Source: Calliopsis andreniformis (Eukaryota > Arthropoda > Insecta > Hymenoptera > Andrenidae). Taken from it: 64,000 nt of DNA. Both the position numbers and the translations under genes were made by a program. The notes below the pieces were generated by a model. It worked only from the letters and a program-made list of their open reading frames with translations, was not told where the DNA came from and made no database searches. The stretch lies in contig NW_027480423.1 in the NCBI RefSeq assembly GCF_051401765.1, positions 14,756,001 to 14,820,000 on the forward strand. The letters run 5' to 3'. Of this stretch, positions 38,710 through 51,110 are shown in pieces; the first letter of the stretch is position 1, and each line of letters starts with the position of its first letter.

Positions 38710-39647
38710 CTGTTGTATTTTAATTGTATTTTATGCTTTTAGCGATGAATTCTAAGTCCCTAGCAATTCCATCTGGTGGAGCAACGCCCTAGAGTGACGC
38801 CAGGGTTTCTCGGAACGTAGAAATGACCATTACTTTCACACTGGTTGCAATTATTCGTTTTATACGATGGAAAAACTGTTCTATTTATTTTGTATTTTAT
38901 GCTTCGGGCGTTGACTTCTAAGGACCTAACTATTCGATCTGGTGGAGCAACGCCCTAGAGTGAAGCCTAGGTTGCCCGGCACGTAGAAATGACCATCACT
39001 CTCAAACTGGTTGCAATTATTCCTGTTATATGATGGAAGAACTGTTGTACTATTATTGCCTTTTATGCTTCGGGCATTGACTTCTAAGGCCCTAACTATT
39101 TAATCTGCTGGAGCAACGCCCTAGGGTGAAGCCTAGGTTGCCCGGAAAGTGGAAATGACCATAAATTTATCCTGGTTGCAATTATTCGTTTTATATGATG
39201 GAAAAACTGTTGTATTTATATTGTATTTTTTGCTTCTGGCGTTCACTTCTTTGGCCCTAACTATTCGACCTGGTGGAACAACGCCCTAGGGTGAAACCTA
39301 CGTTGCGCGGAACGTAGAAATGTCCATTACTTTCACACTGGTTGCAATTATTCGTTTTATACGATGGAAAAGCTGTTGTATTTATATCGTATTTTATGCT
39401 TCTGGCGTTGACTTCTTAGGACCTAACCATTCGATCTGGTGGAGCAACGCCCTAGAGTGAAGCCTAGGTTGCCCGGAACGTAGAAATGACCATAACTTTC
39501 ATACTGGTTTCAATTATTTGTTTTATGGAGTGAAAAAACTGTTGTATTTATATTGTATTTTATGCTTCTGGCGTTCACTTCTTAGGCCCTAACTATTCGA
39601 TCTGGTGGAACAACGCCCTAGGGTGAAGCCTAGGTTGCCCGGAACGT
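38710..39647 (+). repeat. Satellite segment between duplicated blocks
   Basis: Bases 38730-39090 match 32090-32450, and bases about 39030-39320 match 33060-33345. This copy therefore lacks about four monomers that are present between 32450 and 33060. The rest is standard satellite, including a TTATGGAGTGAAAAAACTG variant at about 39525 related to 31720. Confidence 0.82.
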
Positions 39648-41665
39648 AGAAATGACCATAACTTTCACACTGGTAGCAATTATTCGTTTTATACAATGGA
39701 AAAGCTATTCTATTTAGTTTGCATTTTATGTTTCGGGCGTTGACTTCTAACGCCCGCACTGATTGATCTAGTGGAGCAACGCCCTAGAGTAAAGCCTAGA
39801 TTGCCAGGAACGTTGGAATGACCATAACCTAGACAACTGGTTGCTATTATTCGTTTTACACGATTGAAAAACTGGTACATTTATATTGTATTTTATTCTT
39901 ATGGCGTTGACTTCATAGGCCCTAACTATACGATCTGGTGGAGCAACGCCCTAGAGTGAAACCTAGGTTACCCGGAACGTAGAAATGACCAGTACCTTCA
40001 TACTGTTTGCAGTTATTCCTGTTATACGATGGAAAAACTGTTGCGTCTTTATTCTATTTTATGCTTCTGGCGTTGACTTCTTAGGCCCTAACTATTCCAT
40101 CTGGTGGAGCAACGCCCTAGGGTGAAGCCTAGGTTGCCCGGAAAGTAGAAATGACCATAACTTTCACACTGGCTGCAATTATTCGTTTTATACGATGCAA
40201 AAGCTGTTGCATCTTTATTGTATTTTATTCTTCTGGCGTTGACTTCTAAGGCCGTAGCTATTAGATGTGGTGGAGCAACGCCCTAGAGTGACGTCTAGGT
40301 TGCCCGGAACGTAGAAATGACCATATCTTTCACACTGTTTGCAATTATTCATTTTATATGATGGCAAAGCTGTTCTATTTATATTGCATATTATGCCTCT
40401 GGCATTGAATTCTAAGTCCCTAGCTATTCCATCTGGTGGAGCAACACCCTAGCGTGATGCCTAGGTTGCCCGGAACGTTGAAATGACCATAACTTTCACA
40501 CTGGTTGCTATTATTCCTTTTATACGATGGAAAATCTGTTAAATTTATATTGCATTTTATGCTTCTGGCATTGAATTCTCAGTCCCTAGCAATTCCATCT
40601 GGTGGAGCAACACCCTAGAGCGAAGCCTAGGTTGCCCGGAACGTAGAAGTGACCATTACTTCCACACTGTTTGCAAATATACATTATATACGATGGAAAA
40701 GCTGTTGTACTTATATTGTAATTTATGCTTCTGGCGTTGACTTCTTAGGCCGTAACTATTTGATCTGGTGGAGCACCGCCCTAGAGTGAAGCCTAGGTTG
40801 ACCGGAACGTAGAACATACCATTACCTTCACACTGGTTGCAATTATTCCTGTTATACGATGGAAAAACTGTTGCACCTTTATTGTATTTTATGCTTCTGG
40901 CGTTGACTTCATAGGCCCTAACTATTCGATCTGGTGGAGCAACGTCCTAGAGTGAAGCCTAGGTAGACCGGAACGTAGAAATGACCATAACTTTCACACT
41001 GGTTACCATTATTCGTTTTATACGATGGAAAAGCTGTTGAATTTATATCGTATTTTATGCTTCTGGCGTTGACTTCTTAGGCCCTAACTATTCCATCTGG
41101 TGGAACAACGCCCTAGGGTGAAGCCTAGGTTGCCCGGAACGTAGAAATGACCAGTACTCTCACACTGGTTGCAGTTATTCGTTTTATACGATGGAAAAAC
41201 TGTTGCACCTTTATTGTATTTTATGCTTCTGGCGTTGACTTCATAGGCCCTAACTATTCGATCTGGTGGTGCAACGTCCTAGAGTGAAGCCTAGGTAGAC
41301 CGGAACGTAGAAATGACCATAACTTTTACACTGGTAGCAATTATTCGTTTTATACAGTGGAAAAACTATTCTATTTATTTTGTATTTTATGCTTCGGGCG
41401 TTGACTTCATTGGCCCTAACAATTCGATCTGGTGGAGCAACGCCCTAGAGTGAAGCCTAGGTTGCCCGGAACGTAGAAATGACCATAACTTTTACACTGG
41501 TAGCAATTATTCGTTTTATACAATGGGAAAACTGTTCTATTTATTTTGTATTTTGTGCTTCGGGCGTTGACTTCTAAGGCCCTAACTGTTTGATCTGGTG
41601 GAGCAACGCCCTAGAGTGAAGCCTAGGTTGCCCGGAACGTAGAAATGACCATTACTTTCACACTG
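39648..41665 (+). repeat. 12-monomer block duplicated 38 monomers downstream, copy 2
   Basis: This is the second copy of 33340-35357. It diverges after AGAAATGACCATTACTTTCACACTG, where this copy goes on as GTTGCAATTATTCG with TTTTTACAATGG and enters the 41.7-48.6 kb subfamily. All shared rare variants are in the same order, so the block moved as a unit. Confidence 0.88.
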
Positions 41666-44600
41666 GTTGCAATTATTCGTTTTTTACAATGGAAAAGCTG
41701 TTGTATTTATATTGTATTTTATGCCCATGGCGTTGTCTTCTAAGGCCCTAGCTATTCGATCTAGTGGAGCAACGCCCTAGAGTGAAGTCTAGGTTGCCCG
41801 GAACGTCGAAATGACCATCACTTTCAAACTGGTTGCAATTAACCCTGTTATACCATGGAAAAGCTGTTGTATTTATATCGTATTTTATGCTTCTGGCGTT
41901 GACTTCTAAGGACCTAACTATTTGATCTGGTGGAGCAACGCCCTAGAGTGAAGCCTAGGTTGCTCGGAATGTAGAAATAAGCATAACTTTCACACTGGTT
42001 GCAATTATTCGTTTTTTACAATGGAAAAGCTGTTGTATTTATATTGTATTTTATGCCTATGGCGTTGTCTTCTAAGGCCCTAGCTATTCGATCTAGTGGA
42101 GCAACGCCCTAGAGTGAAGTCTAGGTTGCCCGGAACGTCGAAATGACCATCACTTTCAAACTGGTTGCAATTAATCCTGTTATACCATGGAAAAGCTGTT
42201 GTATTTATATCGTATTGTATGCTTCTGGCGTTGACATCTAAGGACCTATCTGTTTGATCTGGTGGCGCAACGCCCTAGTGTGAAGCCTAGGTTGCTCAGA
42301 ATATAGAAATGACAATTACTTTCACACTGTTTGCAATTATTCCTTTTATACGATGCAAAGGCTGTTGTATTTATAACGTATTTTATGCTTCTGGCGTTGA
42401 CTTCTAAGGACCTAACTATTCGATCTGGTGGAGCAACGCCCTAGAGTGAAGCCTAGGTTGCTCGGAATGTAGAAATAACCATAACTTTCACACTGGTTGC
42501 AATTATTCGTTCTTTACGATGGAAAAGCTGGTGTATTTATATTGTATTTTATGCTTCTGGCGTTCACTACTTAGGCCCTAACTATTCGATCTGGTGGAAC
42601 AACGCCCTAGGGTGAAGCCTAGGTTGCCCGGAACGTAGAAATTACAATTACTTTCACACTGTTTGCAATAATTCCTTTTAAACGATGCAAAAGTTGTTGT
42701 ATTTATATCGTATTTTATGCTTCTGGCGTTGACTTCTAAGGACCTAACTACTCGATCTGGTGGAGCAACGCCCTAGAGTGAAGCCTAGGTTGCCCGGAAC
42801 GTAGAAATGACCATAACTTTCACACTGTTTGCAATTATTCCGTTTATACGATGGAAAAGCTGTTATATTTATATCGTATTTTATGCTTCTGGCGTTGACT
42901 TCTATGGCCCTAGCTATTCGATCTAGTGGAGCAACGCCCTAGAGTGAAGTCTAGGTTGCCCGGAACGTAGAAATGACCATCACTTTCAAACTGGTTGCAA
43001 TTAATCCTGTTATACGATGGAAAAACTGTTGTATTTTTATGGCATTTTATGCTTCGGGCGTTGACTTATAAGGCCCTGACTATTCAATCTGTTGGAGCAA
43101 CGCCCTAGAGTGAAGCCTAGGTTGCTCGGAATGTAGAAGTGACCATAGCTTTCACACTGGTTGCAATTATTCGTTTTATACGATGGAAAAACTGTTGTAT
43201 TTATATTGTATTTTATGCTTCTGGCGTTCACTTCTTAGGCCCTAACTATTCGATCTGGTGGAACAACGCCCTAGGGTGATGCCGAGGTTGCCCGGAACGT
43301 AGAAATGACCATAACTTTTACACTGGTAGCAATTATTCGTTTTATACAGTGGAAAAACTGTTCTATTTATTTTGTATTTTATGCTTCGGGCGTTGACTTC
43401 TAAGGCCCTAACTGTTTGATCTGGTGGAGCAACGCCCTAGAGTGAAGCCTAGGTTGCCCGGAACATAGAAATGACCATTACTTTCACACTGTTTGCAATT
43501 ATTCCTTTTATACGATGGAAAAGCTGTTGTACTTATATCGTATTTTATGCTTCTGGCGTTGACTTCTATGGCCCTAGCTATTCGATCTAGTGGAGCAACG
43601 CCCTAGAGTGAAGCCTAGGTTGCCCGGAACTTAGAAATGACCATCACTTTCAAACTGGTTGCAATTAATCCTGTTATACGATGGAAAAACTGTTCTATTT
43701 TTATTGCATTTTATGCTTCGTGCGTTGACTTCTAAGGCCCTAACTATTCAATCTGTTGGAGCAACGCCCTAGAGTGAAGCCTAGGTTGCTCGGAATGTAG
43801 AAATGACCATAACTTTCACACTGGCTGCAATTATTCGTTTTATACGATGGAAAAGCTGTTGTATTTATATTGTATTTTATGCTTCTGACGTTCACTTCTT
43901 AGGCACTAACTATTCGATCTGGTGGAACAACGCCCTAGGGTGAAGCCGAGGTTGCCCGGAACGTAGAAATGACCATAACTTTTACACTGGTAGCAATTAT
44001 TCGTTTTATACAATGGAAAAACTGTTGTATTTATATTGTATTTTATGCTTCTGGCGTTGACTTCTTAGGCCCTAACTATTCGATCTGGTGGAGCAATGCC
44101 TCAGAGTTAAGTCTAGGATTCTCGAAACGCCGAAATGATCATTACTTTCACGCTTGTTGCAATTATTCCTGTTATACGATGAAAAGACCGTTGTATTTTT
44201 ATTGTATTTTATGCTTCAGGCGTAGGCTTCTAAGGCCGTAGCTATTCGATATGGTGGAGCACCGCCCTAGAGTGAAGACTAGGTTGCTCGGAATATACAA
44301 ATGACCATAACTTTCACACTGGTTGCAATTATTCGTTTTCTACGATGGAAAAACTGTTGTATTTATATTCTATTTTATGCTTCTGGCGTTCACTTCTTAG
44401 GGCCTATCTGTTCGATCTGATGGAACAATGCCCTAGGATGAAGCCTAGGTTGCCCGGAACGTAGAAATGACCATAACTTTTACACTGGTAGCATTATTCG
44501 TTTTATACAATGGAAAAACTGTTCTATTTATTTTGTATTTTATGCTTCGGGCGTTGACTTCTTTGGCCCTAACAATTCGATCTGGTGGAGCAACGCCCTA

Positions 44601-44734
44601 GAGTGAAGCCTAGGTTGCCCGGAACGTAGAAATGACCATAACTTTTACACTGGTAGCAATTATTCGTTTTATACAATGGGAAAACTGTTCTATTTATTTT
44701 GTATTTTATGCTTCGGGCGTTGTCTTCTAAGGCC
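41666..44734 (+). repeat. Satellite domain with 2-monomer duplication; source of 44.7-48.6 kb blocks
   Basis: Two adjacent two-monomer units marked by GTTTTTTACAATGG and ATGCCCATGG or ATGCCTATGG (41721 and 42053) are offset by 332 bp. Bases about 41690-42770 match 44735-45760 (offset 2987, 18 monomers minus 1) and 46540-47580 (offset 4813, 29 monomers minus 1). A monomer near 44090 with GCCTCAGAGTTAAGTC and AAACGCCGAAATGATC reappears at 49075, 52230, 54385 and 56875. A one-base-short GTAGCATTATTCG monomer lies near 44490. Confidence 0.84.
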
Positions 44735-46560
44735 CTAACTATTCGATCTAGTGGAGCAACGCCCTAGAGTGAAGTCTAGGTTGCCCGGAACGTCGAAATG
44801 ACCATCACTTTCAAACTGGTTGCAATTAACCCTGTTATACCATGGAAAAGCTGTTGTATTTATATCGTATTTTATGCTTCTGGCGTTGACTTCTAAGGAC
44901 CTAACTATTCGATCTGGTGGAGCAACGCCCTAGAGTGAAGCCTAGGTTGCTCGGAATGTAGAAATAAGCATAACTTTCACACTGGTTGCAATTATTCGTT
45001 TTTTACAATGGAAAAGCTGTTGTATTTATATTGTATTTTATGCCTATGGCGTTGTCTTCTAAGGCCCTAGCTATTCGATCTAGTGGAGCAACGCCCTAGA
45101 GTGAAGTCTAGGTTGCCCGGAACGTCGAAATGACCATCACTTTCAAACTGGTTGCAATTAATCCTGTTATACCATGGAAAAGCTGTTGTATTTATATCGT
45201 ATTGTATGCTTCTGGCGTTGACATCTAAGGACCTATCTGTTTGATCTGGTGGCGCAACGCCCTAGTGTGAAGCCTAGGTTGCTCAGAATATAGAAATGAC
45301 AATTACTTTCACACTGTTTGCAATTATTCCTTTTATACGATGCAAAGGCTGTTGTATTTATAACGTATTTTATGCTTCTGGCGTTGACTTCTAAGGACCT
45401 AACTATTCGATCTGGTGGAGCAACGCCCTAGAGTGAAGCCTAGGTTGCTCGGAATGTAGAAATAACCATAACTTTCACACTGGTTGCAATTATTCGTTCT
45501 TTACGATGGAAAAGCTGGTGTATTTATATTGTATTTTATGCTTCTGGCGTTCACTACTTAGGCCCTAACTATTCGATCTGGTGGAACAACGCCCTAGGGT
45601 GAAGCCTAGGTTGCCCGGAACGTAGTAATTACAATTACTTTCACACTGTTTGCAATAATTCCTTTTAAACGATGCAAAAGTTGTTGTATTTATATCGTAT
45701 TTTATGCTTCTGGCGTTGACTTCTAAGGACCTAACTGTTTGATCTGGTGGAGCAACGCCCTAGAGTGAAGCCTAGGTTGCCCGGAACGTAGAAATGACAA
45801 TTACTTTCACACTGTTTGCAATTATTCCTTTTATACGATTCAAAAGCTGTTGTATTTATATTGTATTTTATGCTTCTGGCGTTCACTTCTTAGGGCCTAA
45901 CTATTCGATCTGATGGAACAATGCCCTAGGGTGAAGCCTAGGTTGCCCGGAATGTCGAAATGACCATAACTTTTACACTGGTAGCAATTATTCGTTTTAT
46001 ACAATGGAAAATCTGTTCTATTTATTTTGTATTTTATGCTTCGGGCGTTGACTTCTTTGGCCCTAACTATTCGATCTGGTGGAGCAACGCCCTAGAGTGA
46101 AGCCTAGGTTCCCTGGAACGTACAAATGACCATCACTTTCACACGGGTTGCAATTATTCCTGTTATAGGATGGAAAGACGGTTGTATTTTTATTGCATTC
46201 TATGCTTCCGGCGTTCACTTCTTAGGCCCTGACTATTCGATCTGGTGGAACAACGCCCTAGGGTGAAGCCTAGGTTGCCCGGAACGTAGAAATTACAATT
46301 ACTTTCACACTGTTTGCAATAATTCCTTTTAAACGATGCAAAGGTTGTTGTATTTATATCGTATTTTATGCTTCTGGCGTTGACTTCTAAGGACCTAACT
46401 ATTCGATCTGGTGGAGCAACGCCCTAGAGTGAAGCCTAGGTTGCTCGGAATGTAGAAATAAGCATAACTTTCTCACTGGTTGCAATTATTCGTTTTTTAC
46501 AATGGAAAAGCTGTTGTATTTATATTGTATTTTATGCCCATGGCGTTGTCTTCTAAGGCC
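44735..46560 (+). repeat. 11-monomer tandem duplication, copy 1 (1826 bp)
   Basis: This matches 46561-48386 at offset 1826 (11 x 166). Anchors are GTTGCTCAGAATATAG at 45278 and 47104, and CATCACTTTCACACGGG at 46131 and 47957. Differences include CATTCTATGCTTCCGG versus CATTTTATGCTTCTGG and ATAGGATGG versus ATAGGGTGG, so identity is high but not perfect. Edges are uncertain by about 30 bp. Confidence 0.88.
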
Positions 46561-48620
46561 CTAGCTATTCGATCTAGTGGAGCAACGCCCTAGAGTGAAG
46601 TCTAGGTTGCCCGGAACGTCGAAATGACCATCACTTTCAAACTGGTTGCAATTAACCCTGTTATACCATGGAAAAGCTGTTGTATTTATATCGTATTTTA
46701 TGCTTCTGGCGTTGACTTGTAAGGACCTAACTATTCGATCTGGTGGAGCAACGCCCTAGAGTGAAGCCTAGGTTGCTCGGAATGTAGAAATAAGCATAAC
46801 TTTCACACTGGTTGCAATTATTCGTTTTTTACAATGGAAAAGCTGATGTATTTATATTGTATTTTATGCCTATGGCGTTGTATTCTAAGGCCCTAGCTAT
46901 TCGATCTAGTGGAGCAACGCCCTAGAGTGAAGTCTAGGTTGCCCGGAACGTCGAAATGACCATCACCTTCAAACTGGTTGCAATTAATCCTGTTATACCA
47001 TGGAAAAGCTGTTGTATTTATATCGTATTGTATGCTTCTGGCGTTGACATCTAAGGACCTATCTGTTTGATCTGGTGGCGCAACGCCCTAGTGTGAAGCC
47101 TAGGTTGCTCAGAATATAGAAATGACAATTACTTTCACACTGTTTGCAATTATTCCTTTTATACGATGCAAAGGCTGTTGTATTTATAACGTATTTTATG
47201 CTTCTGGCGTTGACTTCTAAGGACCTAACTATTCGATCTGGTGGAGCAACGCCCTAGAGTGAAGCCTAGGTTGCTCGGAATGTAGAAATAACCATAACTT
47301 TCACACTGGTTGCAATTATTCGTTCTTTACGATGGAAAAGCTGGTGTATTTATATTGTATTTTATGCTTCTGGCGTTCACTACTTAGGCCCTAACTATTC
47401 GATCTGGTGGAACAACGCCCTAGGGTGAAGCCTAGGTTGCCCGGAACGTAGAAATTACAATTACTTTCACACTGTTTGCAATAATTCCTTTTAAACGATG
47501 CAAAAGTTGTTGTATTTATATCGTATTTTATGCTTCTGGCGTTGACTTCTAAGGACCTAACTGTTTGATCTGGTGGAGCAACGCCCTAGAGTGAAGCCTA
47601 GGTTGCCCGGAACGTAGAAATGACAATTACTTTCACACTGTTTGCAATTATTCCTTTTATACGATTCAAAAGCTGTTGTATTTATATTGTATTTTATGCT
47701 TCTGGCGTTCACTTCTTAGGGCCTAACTATTCGATCTGATGGAACAATGCCCTAGGGTGAAGCCTAGGTTGCCCGGAACGTCGAAATGACCATAACTTTT
47801 ACACTGGTAGCAATTATTCGTTTTATACAATGGAAAATCTGTTCTATTTATTTTGTATTTTATGCTTCGGGCGTTGACTTCTTTGGCCCTAACTATTCGA
47901 TCGGGTGGAGCAACGCCCTAGAGTGAAGCCTAGGTTCCCTGGAACGTACAAATGACCATCACTTTCACACGGGTTGCAATTATTCCTGTTATAGGGTGGA
48001 AAGACGGTTGTATTTTTATTGCATTTTATGCTTCTGGCGTTCACTTCTTAGGCCCTGACTATTCGATCTGGTGGAACAACGCCCTAGGGTGAAGCCTAGG
48101 TTGCCCGGAACGTAGAAATTACAATTACTTTCACACTGTTTGCAATAATTCCTTTTAAACGATGCAAAAGTTGTTGTATTTATATCGTATTTTATGCTTC
48201 TGGCGTTGACTTCTAAGGACCTAACTATTCGATCTGGTGGAGCAACGCCCTAGAGTGAAGCCTAGGTTGCTCGGAATGTAGAAATAAGCATAACTTTCAC
48301 ACTGGTTGCAATTATTCGTTTTTTACAATGGAAAAGCTGTTGTATTTATATTGTATTTTATGCCTATGGCGTTGTCTTCTAAGGCCCTAGCTATTCGATC
48401 TAGTGGAGCAACGCCCTAGAGTGAAGTCTAGGTTGCCCGGAACGTCGAAATGACCATCACTTTCAAACTGGTTGCAATTAACCCTGTTATACCATGGAAA
48501 AGCTGTTGTATTTATATCGGATTTTATGCTACTGGCCTTGACTTCTAAGGACCTAACTATTCGATCTGGTGGAGCAACGCCCTAGAGTGAAGCCTAGGTT
48601 GCTCGGAATGTAGAAATGAC
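46561..48620 (+). repeat. 11-monomer tandem duplication, copy 2, plus start of a third copy
   Basis: Bases 46561-48386 are the second 11-monomer copy. Bases 48387-48620 continue as a third, truncated start of the same unit (GTCGAAATGACC, ATTAACCCTG, ATACCATGG), then diverge after GTTGCTCGGAATGTAG. A truncated third copy suggests the unit was once longer or that the right end was replaced. Confidence 0.85.
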
Positions 48621-51110
48621 CATTACTTTCACACTGGTTGCAATTATTCGTTTTTTACAATGGAAAAGCTGTTGTATTTATATCGTATTTTATGCTTCTG
48701 GCGTTGACTTCTATGGCCCTAGCTATTCGATCTAGTGGAGCAACGCCCTAGAGTGAAGCCTAGGTTGCCCGGAACGTGGAAATGACCATCACTTTCAAAC
48801 TGGTTGCAATTAACCCTGTTATACGATGGAAAAACTGTTGTATTTTCATTGCATTTTATGCTTCGTGCGTTGACTTCTAAGGCCCTAACTATTCAATCTG
48901 TTGGAGCAACGCCCTAGAGTGAAGCCTAGGTTGCTCGGAATGTAGAAATGACCATAACTTTCACACTGGCTGCAATTATTCGTTTGATACGATGGAAAAG
49001 CTGTTGTATTTATATTGTATTTTATGATTCTGACGTTCACTTCTTAGGCCCTAACTATTCGATCTGGTGGAGCAATGCCTCAGAGTTAAGTCTAGGATGC
49101 CCGAAACGCCGAAATGATCATTACTTTCACGCTTGTTGCAATTATTCCTGTTATACGATGAAAAGACCGTTGTATTTTTATTGTATTTTATGCTTCAGGC
49201 GTAGGCTTCTAAGGCCGTTGCTATTCGATATGGTGGAGCACCGCCCTAGAGTGAAGCCTAGGTTGCCCGGAACGTAGAAATGACCATAACTTTTACACTG
49301 GTAGCAATTACTCGTTTTATACAATGGAAAAACTGTTCTATTTATTTCGTATTTTATGCTTCGGGCGTTGACTTCTAACGCCCTAACTGCTTCATCTGGT
49401 GGAGCAACGCCCTAGAGTGAAGCCTAGGTTGCTCAGAATATAGAAATGACAATTACTTTCACACTGTTTGCAATTATGCCTTTTATACGATGCAAAAGCT
49501 GTTGTATTTATAACGTATTTTCTGCTTCTGGCGTTGACTTCTAAGGACCTAACTATTCGATCTGGTGGAACAACGCCCTAGAGTGAAGTCTAGGTTGCCC
49601 GGAACGTCGAAATGACCATCACTTTCAAACTGGTTGCAATTAATCCTGTTATACCATGGAAAAGCTGTTGTATTTGTATCGTATTGTATGCTTCTGGCGT
49701 TGACATCTAAGGACCTATCTGTTTGATCTGGTGGCGCAACGCCCTAGTGTGAAGCCTAGGTTGCTCAGAATATAGAAATGACCATAACTTTCACACTGGC
49801 TGCAATTATTCCTTTTATACGATGGAAAAGCTGTTGTATTTATATTGTATTTTATGCTTCTGACGTTCACTTCTTAGGCCCTAACTATTCGATCTGGTGG
49901 AACAACGCCCTAGGGTGAAGCCTAGGTTGCCCGGAACGTAGAAATGACCATAACTTTTACACTGGTAGCAATTATTCGTTTTATACAATGGAAAAACTGT
50001 TCTATTTATTTTGCATTTTATGCTTCGGGCGTTGACTTCTAAGGCCCTAACTGTTTAATCTGGTGGAGCAACGCCCTAGGGTGAAGCCTAGTTTGCCCGG
50101 AACGTAGAAATGACCATTCCTTTCACACTGTTTGCAATTATTCCTTTTATACGATGGAAAAGCTGTTGTATTTATATTGTATTTTATGCTTCTGGCGTTG
50201 ACTTCTAAGGCCCTAGCTATTCGATCTAGTGGAGCAACGCCCTAGAGTGATGCCTAGGTTGCCCGGAACGTAGAAATGACCTTCACTATCAAACTGGTTG
50301 CAATTAATCCTGTTATACGATGGAAAAACTGTTGTATTTTTATTGCATTTTATGCTTCGGGCGTTAACTTCTAAGGCCCTGACTATTCACTCTGTTGGAG
50401 CAACGCCCTAGAGTGAAGCCTAGGTTGCTCGGAATGTACAAATGACCATAGCTTTCACACTGGTTGCAATTATTCGTTTTATACGATGCAAAAACTGTTG
50501 TATTTATATTGTATTTTATGCTTCTGGCGTTCACTTCTTAGGCCCTAACTATTCGATCTTGTGGAACAACGCCCTAGGGTGAAGCCTAGGTTGCCCGGAA
50601 CGTAGAAATGACCATAACTTTTACACTGGTAGCAATTATTCGTTTTATGCAGTGGAAAAACTGTTCTATTTATATTGTATTTTATCCTTCGGGCGTTGAC
50701 TTCTAAGGCCCTAACTGTTTGATCTGTTGGAGCAACGCCCTAGAGTGAAGCCTAGGTTGCCCCGAACATAGAAATGACCATTACTTTCACACTGTTTGCA
50801 ATTATTCCTTTTATACGATGGAAAAGCTGTTGTATTTATATCGTCTTTTATGCTTCTGGCGTTGACTTCTATGGCCCTAGCTATTCGATCTAGTGGAGCA
50901 ACGCCCTAGAGTGAAGCCTAGGTTGCCCGGACCTTAGAAATGACCATCACTTTCAAACTGGTTGTAATTAATCCTGTTATACGATGGAAAAACTGTTGTA
51001 TTTTTATTGCATTTTATGCTTCGTGCGTTGACTTCTAAGGCCCTAACTATTCAATCTGTTGGAGCAACGCCCTAGTGTGAAGCCTAGGTTGCGTGGAATG
51101 TAGAAATGAC
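48621..51110 (+). repeat. Satellite domain related to the 51-58 kb unit
   Basis: Bases 48948-49790 match the 52101-52920 part of the following higher-order block (offset 3153, 19 monomers minus 1), with the same GCCTCAGAGTTAAG and AGGCGTAGGCTTCTAAGG monomers. Bases 49780-51110 hold the same monomer types in a different order, with several GTTTAATCTGG, GATGCCTAGG and GGACCTTAG private variants. No element other than satellite is seen. Confidence 0.82.
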
